DNA of 64,000 bases from positions 62,001-126,000 of the forward strand of contig JANQQL010000019.1 of NCBI GenBank assembly GCA_028289345.1, written 5' to 3'. Numbering within the stretch: position 1 is the stretch's first letter; each line of letters opens with the position of its first letter. Origin of the DNA: Planctomycetota bacterium. Its GTDB lineage: Bacteria; Planctomycetota; B15-G4; SIAN01. The notes beneath the pieces were generated by a model. It saw only the letters and a program-made list of their open reading frames with translations. It did not search any database and was not told where the DNA came from. Of the stretch, positions 27,212 through 36,227 are shown one piece after another. Made by a program: the position numbers and the translations under genes.

Positions 27212-27841
27212 ATGTCCGAAAGCACCCACCCAAGTCTCTTAGTACGCCTTCGAGATGGACAGGACGAAGAGGCTTGGCGAGATTTCTGCTCGCGGTACCG
27301 GAACCTGTTCTTGCGCTATGCCGAAGCTCGCGGTCTGCAGCCCACGGATTGCGAGGACGTCGTTCAGATTGCATTGATCAGCCTGTCTCGGGCCCTGCGT
27401 GGCTTCGAGTACGACCCTTCTCGGGGCCGGTTTCGGAACTATCTCGGGAGAGTGGCTGCGAATACGGTCAATGCGTACCAGGCGGCCAGCGCTCGCAGAC
27501 CGTTTCCTCTGTCTGATGCCCTCCTGGAGTCTGTTGCCGAAGTGGGTGGTGAACCAATGTCGACGGCAGCGGGCACCTCCGAAGCAGACGCTCTTTGGGA
27601 GCAAGAGTGGATGCGCCACCACTACGAGCTCGCCTTGAGTACCGTTCGTAAAAAGTTCGATCCTCGCAGCGTCGAAGTCTTCGAACAGCTCCTCTCGGGT
27701 GCGTCGGTGGCCGAATTGGCGACACGATACGACATGACTTCCCAAGCGATTCACAAGGTGAAGCAGGGCATTCGGGACCGGTTGCGTCGCTTGATCGTAG
27801 ACCAGATTCACCGGGAGGAAACCTACGAAGCCCATGGCTGA
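27212..27841 (+). CDS. ECF-type sigma factor, overlapping its partner kinase
   Basis: The product has about 209 residues from the ATG at 27212. Region 2 reads 'WRDFCSRYRNLFLRYAEARG', then 'LQPTDCEDVVQIALISLSRA', then 'SRGRFRNYLGRVAANTVNAY'. Region 4 is shorter and more divergent: 'SVEVFEQLLSGASVAELATR' followed by 'YDMTSQAIHKVKQGIRDRLR'. The stop overlaps the kinase start by eight bases (27834-27841), so synthesis of the two proteins is coupled. It belongs to a different ECF type from the sigma factor at 17676. There is no anti-sigma gene nearby. Confidence 0.85.
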   Translation: MSESTHPSLLVRLRDGQDEEAWRDFCSRYRNLFLRYAEARGLQPTDCEDVVQIALISLSRALRGFEYDPSRGRFRNYLGRVAANTVNAYQAASARRPFPLSDALLESVAEVGGEPMSTAAGTSEADALWEQEWMRHHYELALSTVRKKFDPRSVEVFEQLLSGASVAELATRYDMTSQAIHKVKQGIRDRLRRLIVDQIHREETYEAHG

Positions 27842-30626
27842 GCCCTTGGATCTGTCTTACGAAGACGAGCAACTCTTCGGGCTCCATTTGGCCCTGGATG
27901 ACTGGGTTGGCCACCTTCGGAGTCAGCTGGAGGGGCCCCGGGAGAACAGGTTCCTTGGCGAGTACCAGATCGTCAAGGAGGTGGGACGAGGGAGCCAAGG
28001 GGTGGTCTACCGTGCGATTCAGCCGGGGACCCAGCGCGAGGTTGCATTGAAGTTTGTGTCGGGGGGGCACCAGGCCGGCGAGTCGAGCCATCGTCGCCTT
28101 GCTCGCGAAGTGGAGATCGCCGCGACCCTGGATCACCCGTACGTAGTCACCGTACATGGTTTCGAAACCATTGGCGAGCACTCCATTCTGGTGATGGAGT
28201 GGGTGGACGGTCGATCATTGGACCAGTGGATCCGAGAAGAGCACCCTTCGACCCAAACTCGGATCGAGCTGTTTCTGCAGCTGGCGGACGGCTTGCACCA
28301 CGCTCACAGCCACGGAGTGCTGCACCGAGATCTGAAGCCGTCCAATGTTCTGGTCGATCGGAGCGGCCGCCCGCGAATTGTGGATTTCGGCTTGGCGCTC
28401 TTGGAAGACTGTGACACGCGGTTGACGCGCTCGACGGAGCTCGGATTCGTCGGAACTCTGGCTTATGCCTCCCCCGAACAGCTGGAGGAATCGTCGCCTC
28501 TCGACGCGCGTAGTGATCAATACTCGTTGGCGGTCCTGTTGTTCGAGTTGCTTGCCGACCGGCGACCGTTCCAAGACATCCAAGGGCTGGCTGCGCTGGC
28601 ACGGGCAACCTCGGAGAGCCGAGCACCTCTTCTTTCGGCAGTCATGACGAACGAGAGAGCTTCGCGGCTGCCTGGCGGCTTCCGGGACTTGAGTTTGATC
28701 ATCGCGAAAGCCCTCGAAAGGAGTCCGGCCAGTCGCTACTCGTCGGTTTCCGCGTTCGCCGAAGACGTAGAGCGTTGGCGACGAGGGTTCGCGGTCCTCG
28801 CTCGCCGTCCAAGGACGACGTATCTGTTGAGCAAGTGGGCCCAGCGGAATCGGTTGCTCGCCGGGACCTTGCTGTTGTTTGTCGGCTTCTTGATTTCGTT
28901 TGCCGCGGTGATCACTGTCCAGAACAGTCGGGTCGAGCAACAGAGGCAGGAAGCGTTGGCCGGGTGGAGTGCAGAGTCCACGGCAAGGCAGCGCGCTCTC
29001 GACGCTCAGCGGGAAGCGGAGGAAGCGAGGACCGCTGCGCTCGCCCTCGCCGAAAGCGAACGGGAGTCCCGTCGTCTGGCGGAAGAGTTGCGGGAGATTG
29101 CGGTGGCTTCGGAAGCGGCGGCCGTTGCTTCGGAAGGACGAGCACGAAGCGAGGCGGCCGCGGCCGACGAAATGGTCGAGATCTTGCTCGAGATCTTTCT
29201 CGCTGCACGACCAAGCGATCGGTCGCCGGGCTCAATGACCGTTGGTGAGGTCTTGGATGCGGCGTCCGCGCGTATCGATACGAATTTTGCCAATGATCCG
29301 CTGGCCAACGTACGGCTAACCATCACGATGGCTCGGGTGCAAGGCTGGCTTGGCCGAACCAAGATCGCCCGGGACTTGTCGGAGCGAGCGGTTTCTCAGT
29401 GTTTGGAGATTGCGGACGCTCCGGTGGCTGTCGTCGCTCAGGCTCGAAGAGAGTTTGCCCGGCAGTTATTCAACCTTGGAGACTATCAGCTCTCGGCGAC
29501 TCAGCTGGAACTGGCGGAGAGCCTCTTGAGCGGTCGAGAATCCACTGCTTTGGAACGGATCGCGCAATGGACCCTCGAGTCCAAGCAAGCTCTGTTTCAA
29601 GGGGAGCTGAAACGGGCCGAGGCCCTCCTCCTGGAGAGCTTGGAGCTCGCACGGGCACTTGATCCACCGAGTTCGAGGGTCGAGCGTTTGATCCGATCAG
29701 ACCTCGGCTTTGTGGTGGTGCTGTTGGGACGGTTCGCGGATGCGGAGACTTGGTACCGCAGCGCGCTCGATGTCGAGCCCGCAGAGGGAGAGAACGGCTC
29801 TGCCGCATTCGCGGGAGTCATGGCAGGGCTGGCCAATGCGCTTGTTCGCCAGGGAAAGCTCACCGAGCCCGAAGAATTGTTGACCCGGGCGCTGTCGATC
29901 CAGGAAGCCCGGTTCGGAAAAGAACATCCCAAGTTGGCGCCCACACTTGCTTCCTTGGCGCAACTCAAGATTCGCTTGGACGACCCGGCTGCTGCCGGTC
30001 CTCTCATTCAAAGGGTCGTGTCCATCACGCGAACATTCTCTTCCTCGGATCAGGCGGCCCTGGTGAATGCCATCGGCCTCCAGGCCAACTTCGAGCGCTC
30101 CCGCGGAAACCTCGAAGTTGCGTGGGAGCTGTACGAAGAGGGATTCCACAAGGCCAGGGAACACTTCGGCCAAGCTCATGTGACGACGCTTGGTCTTGCG
30201 CTCAACACGGGACTCGTCCTGTTGGAGCTGGAAGAAACCGAGGAGTCCTTGGATCTTTTCGAGGAGTACACTCCGATCGCGCGCGAGGCCTTGGGGCTCC
30301 GCCACCCCATTGTTGCTGGGATGATCGCAAACTTGGGAGGCGTGCGCTCTCGAGTCGGGCGTTTCGATGAAGCCCTCGCGGTCTTGAACGAGGCGATGAC
30401 AAAGTTGGGTCGCTTTCCCAGTTCCGAAGACATGTTCGTCGGGCTGCTCGGCATGAGAGCGGAGGTGCACTGGGAGCAGGGAGACCGTTCGAAGGCTCGA
30501 GCGGATGCACTCGAGGTTCGAAGACGTTTGAAAAGTTGCTCCGACCCGGCGGCCGGATGGTGGCCTCACGCGCGGGATTCCGCGGACCGAGTCTTCGAAT
30601 TTCTCGAGGAGGAGTCGCTTCGGTAG
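27834..30626 (+). CDS. Membrane Ser/Thr protein kinase with coiled coil and TPR tail
   Basis: The product has 930 residues. Kinase domain at about 43-320: glycine loop GRGSQG (51-56), Lys73, HRDLKPSN with Asp166, DFG at 184-186, and 'YASPEQLEESSPLDARSDQY'. One transmembrane helix lies at about 340-362 ('LAGTLLLFVGFLISFAAVIT'). An Ala/Glu/Arg-rich coiled coil follows (about 370-455, 'ALAESERESRRLAEELREIA'), then TPR repeats to the end ('ADAETWYRSALDVEPAEGEN', 'RFDEALAVLNEAMTKLG'). The kinase lies in the cytoplasm with the TPR part beyond the membrane. It is translationally coupled to the sigma factor, so it probably senses something through its TPR region and acts on that sigma factor (inference). 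Confidence 0.9.
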   Translation: MAEPLDLSYEDEQLFGLHLALDDWVGHLRSQLEGPRENRFLGEYQIVKEVGRGSQGVVYRAIQPGTQREVALKFVSGGHQAGESSHRRLAREVEIAATLDHPYVVTVHGFETIGEHSILVMEWVDGRSLDQWIREEHPSTQTRIELFLQLADGLHHAHSHGVLHRDLKPSNVLVDRSGRPRIVDFGLALLEDCDTRLTRSTELGFVGTLAYASPEQLEESSPLDARSDQYSLAVLLFELLADRRPFQDIQGLAALARATSESRAPLLSAVMTNERASRLPGGFRDLSLIIAKALERSPASRYSSVSAFAEDVERWRRGFAVLARRPRTTYLLSKWAQRNRLLAGTLLLFVGFLISFAAVITVQNSRVEQQRQEALAGWSAESTARQRALDAQREAEEARTAALALAESERESRRLAEELREIAVASEAAAVASEGRARSEAAAADEMVEILLEIFLAARPSDRSPGSMTVGEVLDAASARIDTNFANDPLANVRLTITMARVQGWLGRTKIARDLSERAVSQCLEIADAPVAVVAQARREFARQLFNLGDYQLSATQLELAESLLSGRESTALERIAQWTLESKQALFQGELKRAEALLLESLELARALDPPSSRVERLIRSDLGFVVVLLGRFADAETWYRSALDVEPAEGENGSAAFAGVMAGLANALVRQGKLTEPEELLTRALSIQEARFGKEHPKLAPTLASLAQLKIRLDDPAAAGPLIQRVVSITRTFSSSDQAALVNAIGLQANFERSRGNLEVAWELYEEGFHKAREHFGQAHVTTLGLALNTGLVLLELEETEESLDLFEEYTPIAREALGLRHPIVAGMIANLGGVRSRVGRFDEALAVLNEAMTKLGRFPSSEDMFVGLLGMRAEVHWEQGDRSKARADALEVRRRLKSCSDPAAGWWPHARDSADRVFEFLEEESLR

Positions 30627-30683
30627 CCGGCCGAAGGATGTGTCGGCGGAGCCCTGCTCTTCCAGGGTGCAACAACGGAGAAG

Positions 30684-31481
30684 TCAGCGCGCCTCTGCCT
30701 GACTCAACGATTCCGCGGCTTGCTCGCGAACTCCTTCGTCTTCATCGTGGGCTTCCGCATGACGAAGGGCTGCATCTACTTGATCGTCGGGGAGATACTT
30801 CGCCAAGGTCTCCGCCGCTTCCTCACGAACTTCGGGATGTTCGTCGTTCGCCAACGAGTCGAGGAGCGGCTGCAAGAGATTGGGATCGGTGACCCCGTCG
30901 AGCTGACGGTAGATGTCGGCACGCACCCCAGCGTCCGCCGACGTCTGAACCAGGTCGATCATGGAGGCGACCACGTCGGGAGTCCGCGCATCGGGCTCTT
31001 CGATCCTGGAGAAGCGCAGCGATTTGAGTGCGGCCAGCCGGTCTTCGACGGAATTGCCCGAATCGAGCGCCCTGGTGCGGTATCCCGTGATGGCATCTTC
31101 CGACTCATTGTTGAAACCAGAGAACGAGACCATTCGACCCCAGTGCTCGCCTCTCGTGTTGAGTCCTTGTTGCTTTTCCTCCAGCTGCTCCAGGCGTTGG
31201 AGGGCAGCCTTCATCTCTTCCTGAACGCTCGTGAGCGTCTCTTGGGAAGTGCTCGAGTCCTCCCCTTGGCGGGAAACGACAGTCGGGGAGAGCGCTCGTT
31301 CGCTTTGGCTTGCGATGAGTTCTTGCAGGATCTGGAGGCGCTGGTCCAACAAGTCCACTCGAGAAGAAAGTCGGCCCACGGAAGCATGGGCTACCGGCTC
31401 ATGTCGATCTCCGGCGCCCAAGAAGGCCATCACCGAGAGCAAGCAGGCCAAAAGTGCGAGCACCACCGAGGTTTTCGCCAT
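30684..31481 (-). CDS. Secreted HEAT-repeat protein with coiled coil
   Basis: The product has 265 residues from the ATG at 31481, which has AAGGAGAT just upstream and a signal peptide ('SVVLALLACLLSVMAFLGAG'). Residues 35-110 are a predicted coiled coil ('SSRVDLLDQRLQILQELIAS', 'EEMKAALQRLEQLEEKQQGL'). Residues 140-265 are HEAT-like helical pairs ('LLQPLLDSLANDEHPEVREE', 'AAETLAKYLPDDQVDAALRH'). Such modules are protein-binding scaffolds. It is convergent with the kinase gene and no enzyme motif is present. Confidence 0.75.
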   Translation of the reverse strand: MAKTSVVLALLACLLSVMAFLGAGDRHEPVAHASVGRLSSRVDLLDQRLQILQELIASQSERALSPTVVSRQGEDSSTSQETLTSVQEEMKAALQRLEQLEEKQQGLNTRGEHWGRMVSFSGFNNESEDAITGYRTRALDSGNSVEDRLAALKSLRFSRIEEPDARTPDVVASMIDLVQTSADAGVRADIYRQLDGVTDPNLLQPLLDSLANDEHPEVREEAAETLAKYLPDDQVDAALRHAEAHDEDEGVREQAAESLSQAEAR

Positions 31482-31518
31482 GACATCTCCTTGAGCGTTT
31501 GTGCTTGCCCTCTCTGCC

Positions 31519-32388
31519 CTAGGCCGGCAGAAAGACGGACAAATAGTTCTTCCACGGGATTTGAGTGAGTTGAACGATGACGAAGACGACCAGGTAGAGC
31601 AATCGTGTTCTCTTCCGATCCACTTCGCATTGAGTGAAGCCGAGGAGCGCCAGGGCGTTCGCGTAGCCAACCACCGGAAGGAGAAAGTAAGTGGTGCAGA
31701 TGAACGCCATCAAGAAATAGTCTCTTGCTGCATGAAACCATGAGGGGCGCCGAACGAGGTAGGCGACCGCGACGAGGGCTTCGATGAACAAAGTCCAGTA
31801 CGACATGACCAGGGTTGAAATTCGAAGCCGATCCGTCGTGGTCAAGGAGGCGCCGATCCCTGATGCCGGTTGCGACGCCAGTGCCCCCACCACACGGCGA
31901 TTCTCGGCAAGCTGGTCTTCTCCCAAGTTTCCAAGCCAGCTCGCAGCGATGTCGACTCTTGGATCGGTGAGGAAGGTGTAGTGCAGGAACGAGCCGTCCC
32001 AATACTCACCGGCAAGCAGTTTCCAACCTGTCGCGAATAAGAAGCTGATGCCAATCAACAATCTGGCATTCGTGCTCATGACTTCATCCGTGTCTTTGGC
32101 CGCCGTTGCCAAAGCGCAAACAATGCACCAGTACACGATGAGGTACTTGTGATTGTCAATGAAGTACCACTGGAAGGCATTGACGAGAATCGATGCGCCC
32201 GCGATCGCGAGCCAAACGACCACGCTTGTCGTGAGTGGTAGGCTCACAAGAGCAATTCCGCACAGCAACTGAAGGGGGACATCGAGTTGCCAGGAATCGG
32301 ACCCGTGGAGAATCAATAGCAACAGAGTCAGCCGTAGAGCCAAGACGTGTCGCGGCTGGGTAAGGAGGTCGTGGACGACTTGTCTCAC
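31519..32388 (-). CDS. Polytopic membrane protein, third gene of a small operon
   Basis: The product has about 289 residues. The GTG start at 32388 overlaps the stop of the previous gene (GTGA), which is more plausible than the longer frame running into that gene. About seven or eight hydrophobic segments are visible ('LTTSVVVWLAIAGASILVNA', 'YLIVYWCIVCALATAAK', 'FLMAFICTTYFLLPVVGYAN', 'LYLVVFVIVQLTQIPW'). A conserved-looking loop, 'WKLLAGEYWDGSFLHYTFLT', lies between them. The general look recalls HTTM/gamma-carboxylase-like membrane proteins, but I cannot confirm that. Its role should be linked to the two upstream genes. Confidence 0.7.
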   Translation of the reverse strand: MRQVVHDLLTQPRHVLALRLTLLLLILHGSDSWQLDVPLQLLCGIALVSLPLTTSVVVWLAIAGASILVNAFQWYFIDNHKYLIVYWCIVCALATAAKDTDEVMSTNARLLIGISFLFATGWKLLAGEYWDGSFLHYTFLTDPRVDIAASWLGNLGEDQLAENRRVVGALASQPASGIGASLTTTDRLRISTLVMSYWTLFIEALVAVAYLVRRPSWFHAARDYFLMAFICTTYFLLPVVGYANALALLGFTQCEVDRKRTRLLYLVVFVIVQLTQIPWKNYLSVFLPA

Positions 32389-32981
32389 GGCGCGGCTCCG
32401 GACGCGAACTCGACGGGGCCTCCCAGCGGTTCGCAGTAGACTCGAGCGGCGGAATCGTCCCATCGGAGCCGGAACATTTGCGTCTTTGCTCGGGCTGCCC
32501 GGCGGGTGTGGTCGGCGGAGGAGTCGGGATCTCTTGCGGATTTGAGTCGATAGATGTCTTTGTCCGCCACCGCGATGGCGAAGTCAAAGTCCGCGTTGGG
32601 GTTTTCCAGGCGTAGCCTCTCGGAAACTCGTTGAGCTCTCACTCTGGTATTGAGGAGATCCGTGGCGACGACGGTCGCGGCGACTTCGAGGAGGTGCCGA
32701 GGCGTCGGGTAGCACCGAAGTCGGTGCATCAGCCGAGCATTCAAGGGGCCGTCGAAGGATAGTTCCAAGGGAATCGCTTCGCCGGCATCGTCGAACGCCT
32801 GGCAGCGAATGGCCCGGGCGGTCGGGCTGTCGATGCTCCCAAACATTCCGAAGCCGCCACCTTTCCACGGAGACAGAGCGGCATGGTGGGTCATGCGGAG
32901 CTGATTGAACGCGACGAAGACCATCAATGCTGGGACGGCCCACCGGTCAAAGCACGCCCCCCACGCCGCTCTCCCGGTCAT
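32385..32981 (-). CDS. Conserved hypothetical protein with 'SPWKGGGFGMF' motif
   Basis: The product has 198 residues. It has one N-terminal hydrophobic segment ('RWAVPALMVFVAFNQL'), then the striking 'LSPWKGGGFGMFGSIDSPTA', then a soluble alpha/beta region. I have an impression of this motif in uncharacterised proteins encoded beside polytopic membrane proteins, which matches the arrangement here, but I cannot name a family. Its ATG lies three bases after the stop of the upstream small gene, and its own stop overlaps the next start by four bases. It has no independent ribosome site, so translation is coupled. Confidence 0.7.
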   Translation of the reverse strand: MTGRAAWGACFDRWAVPALMVFVAFNQLRMTHHAALSPWKGGGFGMFGSIDSPTARAIRCQAFDDAGEAIPLELSFDGPLNARLMHRLRCYPTPRHLLEVAATVVATDLLNTRVRAQRVSERLRLENPNADFDFAIAVADKDIYRLKSARDPDSSADHTRRAARAKTQMFRLRWDDSAARVYCEPLGGPVEFASGAAP

Positions 32982-32984
32982 GGG

Positions 32985-33236
32985 CTAAACCGTGTAGCGG
33001 GTGCCATTGACGACCACCGTACCGAACGCTCCGAGAGCGCGAAGGCTTTCCACGGCTTCCTGCACTTCATGGGAATTGCAGCTCTCGTCAAGGCACTCGT
33101 GTCGCAGTTTGTTGATCACACCTTGAACGGACTCTTGAGATCCCTCGGGATAGAACAGATGCCAGGCGACGTGATCGGCAATTGCTGCGCCGGCAAGGCC
33201 TGCGAGAAGCAACAACACAACGATGAAGCGTTTCAT
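32985..33236 (-). CDS. Small secreted or membrane-anchored protein, first gene of operon
   Basis: This 83-residue protein has a clear ribosome site (GAGGAG about 8 bases before the ATG). It has a hydrophobic N-terminus ('FIVVLLLLAGLAGAAIADHV') that is either a signal peptide or an anchor. The mature part holds two cysteines ('HECLDESCNSHEVQEAVESL') that may form a disulfide, and ends with a beta hairpin-like 'GTVVVNGTRYTV'. No family is recognised. It leads a three-gene unit with 32385-32981 and 31519-32388. Confidence 0.65.
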   Translation of the reverse strand: MKRFIVVLLLLAGLAGAAIADHVAWHLFYPEGSQESVQGVINKLRHECLDESCNSHEVQEAVESLRALGAFGTVVVNGTRYTV

Positions 33237-33629
33237 GACACACTCTCCTCATTGAAACAAGACAACCAACGGAAGCGATCTTAGGAAAAACGCAATTCCA
33301 ATGAGGGTGATTCCAGGGTGTGACTCGCGCGTACTTTCACGCTGCGAACAACACCCAAAAGTGTTGGGACGTGTTTGCGAGTGTTCTCCCTTGAGCGGTC
33401 ATCAAGTTTTGGACGGGGTATCGATCTTGGACGTTATTGGCTCTTACTCGTCCAAAGATTGGTCGACAGGATGGACCGCACTTTTGGGCTGGTTTCGCAA
33501 CCGCTTCTCAAGAGTCTCTGCGAGAACTTCTCTGCGACGATTGATGCTGCCGTAAGTCTGACACCATCGTCACCAACAAGTGCCCAGTTGTTTCGGCACC
33601 GGCGACGCACCAAGAGGTTGCTGCGTGGA
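33237..33629. other. Intergenic region, promoter of the small operon expected
   Basis: These 393 bp lie upstream of the 83-residue gene and downstream of the sortilin-like gene, both on the minus strand. Some A/T-rich patches lie near 33280-33300 and 33400-33440. No gene with a ribosome site is visible on either strand, and no strong hairpin. Confidence 0.4.
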
Positions 33630-36227
33630 TCAGCGCCAGGAGCGTTCCCGGTCCTTCGAGACGGGAGCTTCGCAGGGCTCCAGTTCCGTGACGAACGCCC
33701 CTCGCCCGTGGGTGAATGCCACCAGGGTGTCGTCGTCCTGGAAGTCCAGGCATTCGACAACGGTGTGGGCCAGTCCGTGGTTCGCGGGATGCCAAGTGAC
33801 GCCGCGGTCGTCGCTGGCGAACACGCCGAGCTCGGTGCCAACGTAGAGCTGATTGCGGTTGCAAGGACGTACCGCGATCCAGTGGGCCGGGATCTCGGGG
33901 ATGCCGGGGATGCCGGTGAAGGCGATGCCGTCGATGGACAGCCAGGTGTTCCCACCGTCGGTGGATCGAAACACGTGGGGAATGCCGTAGGTGGAAAACG
34001 TGCAGTACACCGTGTCCGGGTCGATGGGGTCGATGGCGACGCTGCTGATCCAGCCGTCGGGAAGTCCGGTGTTGGAAACGGTCCAAGTGGGCGAGGGGCC
34101 CCGTGCGTTGTCGCTGCGCGCGATGGAGCCGTTGCTGAAGCCAAGGACCACGGTTTGTGGTCTTGATGGCGCGATGGCAATGGCGGAGATTTGATCCGCT
34201 CCGACGAAATTGGGGCCCACGAGCTCCCACGAGGCCGCGCCGTTTCGAGTGCGCCAGGGCCGGGAGCCGCCGGTCCAGAGCGTCTGGGGGTCGTCTTGGT
34301 CCATGGCGAACGGAGTGATGAACAGCCCGTCGTCGTCCGTGATGCCATTGATCACCTCGAAGAACGTCTGGCCGCCATCGATGGACTTCTGGAAGGTCGG
34401 GAAGAACTGGATCTCTGCGTAGAGCACGTCTGGGTTGGTGGGGTCGATGGCGATGTAGCCACCATCCCCTCCGTAGACCCGAGACCATTGATTTGGGGTG
34501 GCGAGGGAAGTCACGAGGTTGCTGCCATTGTCCTGGGCGCCGCCCATGAACAAGTCCACCTGGGGTGAGGAATCGCCGTGATAGAACTGGGTCACCCCGT
34601 AACCGTTGTTGAGAATGTCCCACTGGATTGCCGGCAACGGTTCGTCGGCGGGCAGAGGGCAGTCTTCCAGGCTCGTGGCAGCCCGAGCATTGTCGGTCCG
34701 GAACAGTCCGCCATCGTTCCCGACATACAGGGTCTGATTGGTGGTGCCGTCGTACTCGGGGTGAAACACCAGGATGTGCTGGTCGGCGTGCAGGAAGTTC
34801 GGTGAGTTCGGCAGGACGAGGTTGGAAAAGAACCAGTACCCGGTGATCTCGAAGTTCTGGCCGGCGTCGTCGGAGCGAAACAGGTCGATGCCACCGACCC
34901 AGACGACATCGGGGTCTACCGGATCGACGGCGATGATGTTGTCGTACCACCCTTGAGAGTAGGTGTCGCCGCTGATGCAGCTGGTCGCCAGGGTCAGGTT
35001 GCTGAGAAGCCACGGCCCGGTCAGGCTGGAAAAGTCCACCTGGCTGGTGAACGTGTCGCCGCCGTCGTCGGAGCGAAACACATTGACGAGCTGGCCCGTG
35101 GGATTGCCGGCGCCGTTGTCCGCCATCAGTAGGTACATGATGTCATTGTTGCTGGGGGCCAGGGCTATGGTCGTCCGTCCCATGTTGGCCGGGACTCCGT
35201 ACACGTCCCAGGACGTCCCGCCATTGAAGGTGCGATAGAGGCCACCGTTCTGAAAGCTGCCGAAGGTTGCGAACAGCATGTCCGGAGCGGTGTCGGATCG
35301 GATCACCAGGTCGGTGCAACCCACCAGAGAGGCGCTGGCGGTGGGGGGCGTGTTCACGTACTGGGGATTGCTGAGCTTGACGGTCCAGGTCGACCCGGCA
35401 TCGGTGCTTTTCCACACGCCGGTGCGCGTGGCGGCGTAGACGCGGTTGGAATTGTTCGGGCTGACCACGATCTTGTTCACGTAGTCGAACGCGCCGGAGG
35501 GGACTCCCGAGACCGTTCCTGGGAGCTGGGTCCAAGTGACCCCCGCGTCCACCGACTTGAAGATCCCCAGGCCCTGGACGAACGAGCTCGAGCCGTAGAA
35601 GCCCTCCCCGGTTCCGGCATACAGAACGTTCGAATCCGTGGGATCGATGGCGAGGGAGCAAACCGCGAGATTCAAGAGAAAGTCATCCGCCGGGATCCAA
35701 CTGGCCCCGGCATCCGTGGACTTCCAGATGCCTCCGGCGACTCCCGCCGCGTACATCACACTGGGATTGTTCGGGTCAATGATCAGGGCTCGGGTTCGTC
35801 CACCAATATTGCCGGGACCGATCCAGTTCCAACCGATGATGCCACCAGGGCCTACCCCCGATTCGGACATGGACTGCTCGCGGGAACGCAGTGCCTCTTG
35901 TTCTGCCTGCAGTCGCTTCCACGGGATGCGAGGTTCGAAGGCCGAGAGCCGCTGATCCAGATAGAAGTCGATGGCCGCCTGTGGCTTGTTGAACGGTTTG
36001 GGACCGTGGTCGCGCAACTTGCGTTGCTTGTGTTGAATGTTGTCGCGCGCCGCGGCGATCATGGCCGGCGACACCGTTTCCATGGGGGCGGGCGCGATCA
36101 CGGAAAGCGTCGACGGAGATGCGATTCGCTGCGGGCTCTTTGGGACGGGGGAGAGCAGTCCCCAGGCCAACAAGGACATCGCGAAGACCAAGGCCGCGGG
36201 AATGGCGAGGCGTCGAGCATCGTTCAT
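33630..36227 (-). CDS. Secreted sortilin/BNR-repeat beta-propeller protein
   Basis: The product has 865 residues from the ATG at 36227, with CGGAGG 7 bases upstream and an N-terminal export segment ('IPAALVFAMSLLAWGLLSPV'). After a helical linker, about 700 residues form propeller blades carrying Asp-box (BNR) motifs: KSTDAGASW, KSVDAGVTW, KSTDAGSTW, RTFNGGTSW, RSDDGGDTF, RSDDAGQNF, KSIDGGQTF, RTRNGAASW, RSTDGGNTW and ASDDRGVTW. This is the Vps10/sortilin-type ten-bladed pattern common in secreted proteins of environmental bacteria. 'IDPTDSNVLYAGTGEGFYGS'-like phrases mark the blade starts. Sialidase catalytic residues are not recognisable, so it is more likely a binding protein or adhesin than a glycosidase. 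Confidence 0.85.
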   Translation of the reverse strand: MNDARRLAIPAALVFAMSLLAWGLLSPVPKSPQRIASPSTLSVIAPAPMETVSPAMIAAARDNIQHKQRKLRDHGPKPFNKPQAAIDFYLDQRLSAFEPRIPWKRLQAEQEALRSREQSMSESGVGPGGIIGWNWIGPGNIGGRTRALIIDPNNPSVMYAAGVAGGIWKSTDAGASWIPADDFLLNLAVCSLAIDPTDSNVLYAGTGEGFYGSSSFVQGLGIFKSVDAGVTWTQLPGTVSGVPSGAFDYVNKIVVSPNNSNRVYAATRTGVWKSTDAGSTWTVKLSNPQYVNTPPTASASLVGCTDLVIRSDTAPDMLFATFGSFQNGGLYRTFNGGTSWDVYGVPANMGRTTIALAPSNNDIMYLLMADNGAGNPTGQLVNVFRSDDGGDTFTSQVDFSSLTGPWLLSNLTLATSCISGDTYSQGWYDNIIAVDPVDPDVVWVGGIDLFRSDDAGQNFEITGYWFFSNLVLPNSPNFLHADQHILVFHPEYDGTTNQTLYVGNDGGLFRTDNARAATSLEDCPLPADEPLPAIQWDILNNGYGVTQFYHGDSSPQVDLFMGGAQDNGSNLVTSLATPNQWSRVYGGDGGYIAIDPTNPDVLYAEIQFFPTFQKSIDGGQTFFEVINGITDDDGLFITPFAMDQDDPQTLWTGGSRPWRTRNGAASWELVGPNFVGADQISAIAIAPSRPQTVVLGFSNGSIARSDNARGPSPTWTVSNTGLPDGWISSVAIDPIDPDTVYCTFSTYGIPHVFRSTDGGNTWLSIDGIAFTGIPGIPEIPAHWIAVRPCNRNQLYVGTELGVFASDDRGVTWHPANHGLAHTVVECLDFQDDDTLVAFTHGRGAFVTELEPCEAPVSKDRERSWR

